64,000 nt of DNA from Dipteris shenzhenensis (taxonomy: Eukaryota > Polypodiophyta > Polypodiopsida > Gleicheniales), in assembly GCA_047967505.1 (NCBI GenBank), contig CM106541.1; one strand, given 5' to 3'. Numbering within the stretch: position 1 is the first letter of the stretch; each line of letters opens with the position of its first letter. A program made the translations under genes and the position numbers. Shown in pieces: positions 56,740 through 64,000 of this stretch. The notes under the pieces are model-generated. The model did not search any database. It was not told where the DNA came from and saw nothing but the letters and a program-made list of their open reading frames with translations.

Positions 56740-57025
56740 CGCGTCTATCAGTGCGTGCGTCTGTCTGTTTGAGAAGCGTCTATTTGCACGTTTACAAACG
56801 CGTCTATAAGATCATTTATAAATGCGTCTATACACACGTTTAATGATGCGTATGTTCGTCTTTTAAATTTTTTAGTAGAGCGTCTATTTACATGTCTAGG
56901 TGCACGTCTGTCTGCTATATAGACGTGCTGTTAGACGCGGGTCTCTAGACACAGAAATAGACGCGCGTGCAAATAGACGCACCCGTAAGGTTTTTTTTTA
57001 GTTCAGTAAATGCGTCTGTGTGCGC
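56740..57025. repeat. GACGCG motif array, tnpA-side end of copy D
   Basis: Units such as TAGCGCGTCTATC, AAACGCGTCTATAAG and AATAGACGCGCGTGC in both orientations, up to 15 bases from the terminus. Confidence 0.75.
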
Positions 57026-57051
57026 GTTTGTGGGTGCTTTGTCTTGTTGTG

Positions 57052-58990
57052 ATGATGAGGAATTTTTCTTCAACTTGGATGAGGACTTATAAGTATTTTT
57101 CAACACGATCACATTATAAAAATCAATTGTCCAAAGTATTGACCATGCAAGACAAACTTAGACCTAAAGCGAGCATCTTCATGAACATAAAGCCCTCCCT
57201 CTAAGGATAGTAGACAGCTTGATTGATATCAATAGGAGCAAGATGGGAATCCAAGCCAAGCAACAACTATAACCCTAGATAAAAGAGCATCAACTATAAC
57301 CTCAAGTAGGAAGGCAATCCTCCAAAACAGTGGTGGGTAGTAAATGCACAAGAAAGTAAGATAAACAAAGTTAAAAAACATTTTTAAAAAAAGAAGTGCT
57401 ACCATTAGAAGAAAAAAAGAAACAAATATCAAATGAAACCAAAGAAGTAACACATTACAAACATTCAAGAATAGTAAATTCCATCAACAGACTCATATGG
57501 AACAAATGACCGAGAAGAGGGTTGTGGAAATGAACTCTCAGCATGTCTTGATTGTTTTCTAATACCTTAATGCTTCTTAGAAAGACCTCTTGACGATGTA
57601 TTCTTACTTTGTATTTTACATGTGTGCTATTTTCTCAAATTTCTCTCCAATGATTGAAGCTATAGAGAGTCATTGCCAACCATTGTACTTACAGATGGTC
57701 ATCTTGATTTTATGAACTTTTATTTTGTCAATGTTTTAAACCACAAGTATCAACATGCTTTCTTGGTCATCTTTGTTCAATTTCTTAAATTAAGATATAA
57801 GAAGAAACTGCATCCCAGTTTGGTAGCCCAAAATTTTAGAAAAGCATGAAGATCTTAGAATGACTCAAAATTAATTTTTCATATTTTGGTTTTTTGCCCA
57901 TAAGCCAAGGAACCATCCAAATTTAAAGAAATAGGGATTTTAGGATCTAGAGCCTCAGAGTTTCCCCCACTGTTATTTCCTTTCCTAGAAAATTCTCATG
58001 CAATAGTTCTCTCTTTGTGATAAATTGAACTTAATGTGGATATTAGTTGCACTCTCTATTATATATCATGAAAATTCGTTATGCATATACTTCATACCTA
58101 CGATTTATCCTTGGAGAGCCATCATAAAGGTTTATTAGGCGTAGACCAACTAAAATCAAATGGACAATTGCCCTTTTTGGTGATATTAAGCTTCAACTCT
58201 AATATGATCTTAATATGGCTTGCCTTGGGAGGAGGAGTTCTCAATGAAATTTAGCGTATCCACCATAATTCCATAGTTTCCCAATGGAGACTTTTATCTC
58301 AATTTGGAATTTGTTTATATTTTAAGTGAGTTTAAAATCCTCTTCCAAGATCTAGCATATTTTGTCTCTTCAATATCAAGCGATGTCCTTTTCTATCTGA
58401 AATTTTATCTTTCTTATCAGGGTCTCCTAAGGGACTAACTCCCCCTCCTATTTCATACTAAAGTTTTTTTTCGAGTTGAATGCACCCTTGTATGACCAAA
58501 TTAAAAAAGAGAGAACAAAGACCCATTAAAAAAATGCAGCTCAATATTAATACATTAATAAGGAGCACAATATTCTTATAAATGATACATAAAACAAGAG
58601 AACAAAAAAATGTTTTTTCTCTTTGAAAAAGGTTCACAGCTTCTAAAAAGGAAAAGAAAACCTACTTTTGGACACAACACAAAGGTAGCGAAAGGGGTGC
58701 ACAATAAACCTCCAGAAGGGCCAAGCACGAGGAAAAAGAGGGCAGACAAGATCATATGACAATTCATCCATATGGGTGGAAACCATGCTCTAATAGGAAG
58801 AGTGGAAGAGGGGGAGGGGAAGGACAAGCATTGCATCTTATAAAGGGTAGAGCAATTTATTTAGGCGGCCTTAAAAGGACAGGCAAGGGGATTCTAGTCA
58901 TTTGGAAAATTGTCTCTTCCAGCTTTGGGAATTAAGCCGCACAATTATATATCCAATTGAAAATTATACCTTCTAGATTTGGGAATGAGA
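57052..58990. other. Intergenic sequence without recognisable gene
   Basis: AT-rich, with short open stretches only (for example 57229-57468 minus, 58576-58836 minus) that show no domain, no splice-linked partner and no copy elsewhere in the window. Confidence 0.5.
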
Positions 58991-59001
58991 ATGTGTGTGC
59001 A

Positions 59002-59008
<7 letters not shown>

Positions 59009-59086
<78 letters not shown>
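59009..59086. repeat. Compound microsatellite (GT)n(GA)n
   Basis: About 19 GT units (59009-59047) pass directly into about 20 GA units (to 59086), followed by a G-rich purine tract to about 59150. Low-complexity open frames over it are artefacts. Confidence 0.97.
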
Positions 59087-59089
<3 letters not shown>

Positions 59090-59360
59090 GGGGAGGAGGT
59101 GAGGGAGGGAGGGAGTTGGGGGGAGGGGGAAGGAGGGGGAAGGGGGGGGGTTAACTTGAGGAAGTGCTTCATTTTCTTTGGATACACATTAAGCTCAATA
59201 GGGCTACAATAAAAGTGGTTAGCTAATAATCCGAAACAAATACTACTTGAAATTTAGGAATTTTCCAAGTTTGGGGATCCTGGTATTGAAATTTTCAGCC
59301 TAATTATAACACCTTGTATAGCGTATTACTTTTTTCATCCCATGGCCCACAAAGTTATTC

Positions 59361-59582
59361 ATATATATGTACACTGTAATTTGTCTTAAATATTAAAATA
59401 AACATCGGAGGATGCATAGGAAGCAAACATTTCAATAACCTTGGATTGTGACACATCCACATAATAGTTAATATATATGTAGTATTGTAATTTGTCTTAT
59501 ATATTAAAAGTAGACATTGGAGGATGCATAGGAAGCAAACACTTCAATAACCTTGGATTTTGACACATCCACTTCATAGTTA
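59361..59582. repeat. Tandem duplication, period 110 bp
   Basis: Two units start ATATATATGT at 59361 and 59471 and share GGAGGATGCATAGGAAGCAA and CTTCAATAACCTTGGATT-type sequence. Non-coding. Confidence 0.85.
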
Positions 59583-60754
59583 ACCGAGTTGTGGAATAAG
59601 AATGTAGGCAATCATCTCTCCTAGGAAATAATGAATGTACGCATGTCTCCTACTAGTGGTAGGATGATGAAGTTCAAAAGGCGTGAGACGGACATATAGT
59701 TAAGTAGTGGATTGTATAGTGGTACTAAGCTTTATTTATCGATGGGGTATGGAAAAATCATGCGTCCATTTTGTGTTGCAAGGTCTTTTTCTATGCATCG
59801 TCGACAAGAGTGGCAATCATGAACGTACGCCTGCTTGTCTCCTAGGCAATCAATGAACGTATCGTACTACTGGTGATGATACAGTTCAAAAGGGTGCGAG
59901 GGATGGACTGGATGTTAAAGACGGTGGGTTGTAGCGGCAATGCAAAGCACTAGCAATCTTAGCTTCATCGGTCAATGGGGTGTAGAAAAATCATTATCTT
60001 GATCAACTTATAGATTCATCCCATGCCTCCGCGATTTTGTATTGCAGCTTGCAAGGTCTTTTCCTCATGAGATCACAATCCAATGGTTCCTACAGATGGA
60101 TCGCTCTCAAAGCATTCCACAGAACTATCTGCATAAATGAACCAAACCCATTGAGTTGGCATTGCTGTACTGAGTGATTATTTAGGTTGTTCCACTGTTT
60201 GGCGATATACTTAGACTGCGGTATTTTTGGCATGAGACGTTCGGCGACCCAGTAGCAATGTTAAGGCTCAGGGCATTCTAGCGAAGGCTGGCACGGATGG
60301 GGGAAGATCCGAGGAAGAAAGAGTAATGCGCATGTCACGTAGCTAGACTTTATTCTTGCAAAGCAGGTGTATGATGGCCAAGGTTGTGAAGGGCAAGAGA
60401 TTCTTGGTAGAGAGCGTTGCATTGATTGTGGCTCGGCTTAAAGTGGAACGAAAACTGGGAACAATCTGTGGGATTATCCTCGAAGATGAAGTTGAGGTGG
60501 GACTACCCCCATTCTCTCCCGTCCGTGGAAGTCTTAGTGTTTGGCCAAAGCAATCGAGGATTTTGCGTGGGTAATGGCGTTCATCAAGTCTCACTAACAT
60601 CGTAGACGTTAAGACGACTCTCTTCGATTGCGCTGTACTCGCATGTGGCGGATGAAGTTGACATTGTATTGTCTATGACCTTTGTTGCTCTGCAACCTAA
60701 TGTCCAAAAGAATGGCCATGGCTGCCCTATTTCATGTGTCCAGGAAGCCTAACT
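59583..60754. other. Intergenic sequence without recognisable gene
   Basis: A few phrases recur loosely (AACGTAC near 59635, 59822 and 59855; GTTCAAAAGG near 59670 and 59885), suggesting an old approximately 200-bp duplication. No gene seen on either strand; 60343-60600 minus is open but unassigned. Confidence 0.45.
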
Positions 60755-61530
60755 TAATACTTTCAATGCACTCAAATGCCACCATTGAGAGGGTTATCAA
60801 GCAAGTTGTTGCAAGGACCTAGCGACGGAGTGGGTGCGTCATCCGATCGAAGAGCGAGAGCTATTCCAGCTGGGTAAAAGACGTTAGAAGTTACAACATT
60901 ATTAGACGTTTTAAGTCAAACATTATTTTATTAGTTAGATCACAAGCGAGACTTGAAGTTCAACGCTTTGAAAGCATTTATAGTGAGAATGGCCTTAATA
61001 GCTGGTTGTAACCCCCAATGTGTTGCAGTGGAAAGAACCTACTTGTACACACGTACGTTCAATAGAAACATCAATTCGTGTCTCTGTCTTCATCTCATTT
61101 GATTTCTTTCATACAAGGTTAATTACTCATTCTCAATTCGAACATGGTATGAGAGCACTTCATCCGATCCTGAGCCCCACATTCATCAAGGACGAGATAT
61201 GCCAGAATTTGACGATGGAGAGTGAAGAATGAATGGACCAGTGCTGATCGTGAACGTTCTGAAGAGATGATCGTTGGCGACCTTCAGGCCTTGAACACAT
61301 GACCAAGTAAGTGACTGGGCACGACAAGACGCAAAAGCAAAGCACGACTTGTTTCACCGATTAGAGAGCACTCAACTTTTGCACGTGGAACAAAAGGGGG
61401 GAGGAATGGGCAGTGTGAAGGAAGTGAGGCGAGGTAGAGTTGATGAGGGAGAGGCGGAGATAGGTGGTGGCGAGGAGGAGCTTTGGCGATTGCAACCTAA
61501 GGAGGAGGTGGAGGGCGCTTTAAACGAGGC
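60755..61530. repeat. Dispersed duplication, copy 1 (split by an insertion)
   Basis: 60755-60880 and 61392-61530 together match 63729-64000: CTTTCAATGCACTCAAAT, AGAGCGAGAG, TTCCA.CTGGGTAAAAG, then GGGGAGGAATGGGCA and GTGGAGGGC. Copy 2 lacks the intervening 511 bp. Confidence 0.8.
60881..61391 (+). mobile_element. 511-bp insertion with LTR-like and primer-site-like features
   Basis: Defined by comparison with the uninterrupted copy at 63848. AAAAG is present on both sides (60876-60880 and 61392-61396), consistent with a 5-bp target duplication. The first ~265 bases end TTCGAACA and are followed by TGGTATGAGAGC, one mismatch from the initiator-Met tRNA primer site TGGTATCAGAGC used by many plant LTR elements. 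A TRIM-like or deleted copia element is likely; no second LTR is visible. Confidence 0.55.
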
Positions 61531-63728
61531 CCAAGCCGAATGGCAAAGGTGCAGAAAGCTATGGGATCGAGTATGGCGGCAGCAAGGTATGGTTGCTGCA
61601 ATCGATGGCTGCACATCACAAATCACAAGTAGAGATGCTTACAGGAGTGAAGACGCATCGCATTTAGCAACGCTATGGATTCAATTTTTTTAAAACTTTG
61701 TGAGCAAAAGAGATTTACATTAGAATGAAAATGAAAGTGAAAAGAATTACACAACAGTTTAGAGCAACTCCAAAGGCAATTGAAGCTCGGAGCGTCTAAA
61801 GCTTACCAAAAATTTCCCACTACATGAACATGTGCCATTGCTCATAGGAGTTTTCATTTGGGGGTAGGAAGGAGGGAGCAAAGAACTTGTAATACATTCA
61901 TTTAATGGAGTCATGCATACTTGTAGAAGACATGGTCTTCGAGGGGACACCGAGATTAGATATTGTAAATGCCCTAGCAAGGATTGCCACCTTCAAGGAA
62001 AAGACAAGAAAGACATTGTCTACCATCTCAAAGAAGAAGTCACATGAGACTGATATGGCATTAAGTCCAGATGGACTTGGAGGTGATCAATTGCATAATT
62101 TCCCAGTTCATGCACTAGGTGTTCTTTGGTAGGGTTAGAGCCAAGGTGTGGCAATATGTAGAAACATACATTCATATGTGTTTTCTTGTGAGCTTGTACG
62201 TACTTGTAGCAGATATGGAATCGATCTTGGGAGGGGAACCTAAGGAACATGTAGCAATTGCCCCTATACAAATTTATACCTTCAAGCACTACATGGGAAA
62301 GCTACCTATTAGTATAAAAATAAAAATATATGGGCTTGTGCAAACCCAATCAAATTTGGGAGTATGGTCTTCCATTATTCAACATGCCCACATATCCATG
62401 TACAAGGTGCAAAATTGGAGCTGTGGTACTCTGAAATGCATAGCACTGAGCTGGCTGTGTATGACCAGGTGTCAAAAGAAAAATATTGCACTCCCCCTTA
62501 GATGTATGAACGACACCACAGCCTATCTCAAGGTTTAGAGTGGGCTGAATCTTTTTTAATGGTTCAGATTAAAACCCATGCTTTTTTAAGGCTTCACTAT
62601 TAAAATCCACCCTCATGGAGTGGCATGGAAAGAAAGAAGGAAGTCGATGGATGACACAACTTGGCAACAGGAAGCATAACAATTATTCCACTGTTATGTG
62701 ATGCAAAGCTATGTGCTCGTCAGCCGTGCAAGCACTCCTAGTTTCAAAAAGAAATACACAGCAACCCTCAAGAGATCCTGAAAAGATGGAATGGACGGCA
62801 ACTTCACATTTGATCGACCTTAGGCCAATTCATCAACCTTCTCTTTTGTTGATCATCCGCATTCACCACCCTTCAAAGGTGCATTGCATCCCACCGATCC
62901 CATCGCCTTCTGCTCTTTGCCTTTCTTTCACATGTTTGAGCTCATCACTTCCCGAATGCTGCAAGAAATGATCTACGCTTGATCCTTGCTCATTGCTCCC
63001 TTGCCAAGTTTCCATTTCAGTCAGGATGGGAGGAATTATGAGCTATGCTTCTGTGACTCGACCCCCCCTCCCAACTCGCCCTCTTGGTCCTCCTTTGCAT
63101 GAGGTGCCTTTGCATGGGCTTTCTCCACCTTCTTAGACAGTGAAGCAGAGCAAGGAAAAGGGCGACAATAAAGTAGAATGGTTGAACCTTCCCTGTCCTA
63201 TCAACTACAATGAAATTCAGCTATAGCAAAATGGCAACTCAATTCGAATGCTTATCTTATAGTCTAAGTGATAGAGGAGAATGTGGAGTCCACGCTTACA
63301 CCGTCGTTCCTCAACATTATGCTATGAGCCTTGAGATTCCACCATACACAGATGAACTTGGCGTGGGTAGGGGATGAAGTTGAATGAATAGGTGGAGGAG
63401 CTTGGCTGGAGTAGGAGAAGGTGGAGCTGAAGGCCCTAGACCTCAGCTACAGAGGTAAGTGCACCCTTTGTTGTCAGGAATTTTGAATTCGTAGTGTCTA
63501 ACAAGGAGGCCAAATCCTTGGACATCTGCTAAAAGGAAAGTGACATGGTAAAATGGTGAACGGAGGGTTGGAGCTGCACCCGAGGTGCATTCCGTTCAGA
63601 GAGAGTTGAAAGGTATGTTGGGAGAGAGAGGGTCCCATGGGTATGGTCCCTCTCCATGTCCAAATCAACCCATGCTTCGTCACCTCCCACAAACGATGAA
63701 ACTCTTAGGATGGAGATTATCCTTAGGC
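61531..63728. other. Intergenic sequence without recognisable gene
   Basis: The longest open stretches (61905-62132 and 62119-62538, plus) have no domain I recognise and no plausible start context. Nothing else is supported. Confidence 0.45.
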
Positions 63729-64000
63729 ATACTTTCAATGCACTCAAATACCACCATTGAAAGGGTGATCTAGCAAATTGTTGCAAGGAGCTAGTGATGG
63801 AGTGGATGCGCCATCCAATTGAAGAGCGAGAGTTATTCCAACTGGGTAAAAGGGGGGAGGAATGGGCATGATGAAGGAAGTGAGGCAGGTAGAGTTGACA
63901 AAGGAGAGGCAAAGATCGGTGGTGGTAAGGCGGAGGAGGTTCTACATGGCGATTGCAAGCTAAGGAGGTGGTGGAGGGCACACAGATGCTTTAAAAGGAG
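63729..64000. repeat. Dispersed duplication, copy 2 (uninterrupted, runs off window)
   Basis: Continuous counterpart of 60755-61530 without the 511-bp insertion. Divergence between copies is moderate. Confidence 0.8.

Larger units (their letters stand above)
50274..57051 (-). mobile_element. CACTA copy D: complete-ended CACAACAA-type element with ATG target duplication
   Basis: The left terminus CACAACAACACAAAGCAAC begins at 50274 and the right terminus, the reverse of CACAACAAGACAAAGCACCC, ends at 57051. ATG flanks both sides (50271-50273 and 57052-57054). It is 6778 bp long. tnp2-like gene on the minus strand (54076-50713), tnpA-like gene on the plus strand (54940-56420), head to head. Orientation is opposite to copy B. 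It has no nested insertion but an internal deletion in tnp2. The 320 bp between the right arm and this element (49956-50273) hold nothing recognisable. Confidence 0.87.

Noticed and set aside
58957-59212. ORFs with Val-Cys and Glu-Arg runs on both strands
   Set aside because: Direct translation of the GT/GA microsatellite.
61905-62538. Possible host protein-coding gene
   Set aside because: The open stretches are short and overlapping in different frames, without a domain, splice partners or repeat support.

Overview
This window is nuclear DNA from a land plant, probably one with a large, repeat-rich genome. A fern, lycophyte or gymnosperm would fit, but the sequence does not settle it. The evidence is a CONSTANS-like B-box/CCT gene with GT-AG introns, Ty3/gypsy elements of the dual-RNase H type known from plants, a Ty1/copia remnant, and several En/Spm-type (CACTA superfamily) DNA transposons. 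I see no bacterial features and no CRISPR array. Only one gene looks intact and host-encoded.

Region 1 (1-19733) is a chain of Ty3/gypsy copies. The LTR is about 2.07 kb, starts TGTGAC and ends GTCACA. Element 1 (1-9408) and element 2 (9413-18252) each read as one gag-protease-RT-RNase H-archaeal-type RNase H frame broken by a few stop codons. Both lack an integrase and stop just before a stem-loop, a polypurine tract and the 3' LTR. Element 1 also has about 184 bp of RT replaced by an LTR fragment plus a reverse-strand copia fragment. A third copy survives only as ten bases after LTR-e and a truncated LTR (18274-19733).

Region 2 (19734-38594) holds a Harbinger-like transposase scrap, a short kinase-like exon, one arm of a CACTA element with a CACTACAAGAC terminus (20621 to about 23640), and then members of a second family. 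That family has termini CACAACAACACAAAGCAAC on the tnp2 side and CACAACAAGACAAAGCACCC on the tnpA side. Copy A (23641-26598) is a half element. Copy B (28961-38594) is bounded by AGT target duplications and contains a nested half copy N (29538-32213).

Region 3 (38595-48175) is the gene island. The CONSTANS-like gene lies on the minus strand (three exons, 41359-43280) with a long leader and a promoter rich in CCAAT boxes. The rest is intergenic with several tandem duplications.

Region 4 (48176-57051) has the second arm of the CACTACAAGAC-type family, inverted relative to the first, followed by copy D (50274-57051), bounded by ATG duplications. In B and D the tnp2-type transposase and the tnpA-type protein are transcribed head to head. 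Arrays of a degenerate AGACGCGTCTA motif sit at both ends and also inside the 5' introns of the divergent pair.

Region 5 (57052-64000) has no recognisable gene. It holds a GT/GA microsatellite, a 110-bp tandem duplication, and a dispersed duplication in which one copy is split by a 511-bp LTR-like insertion.

All boundaries were read by eye from copy-to-copy comparison. No database search or alignment was run.
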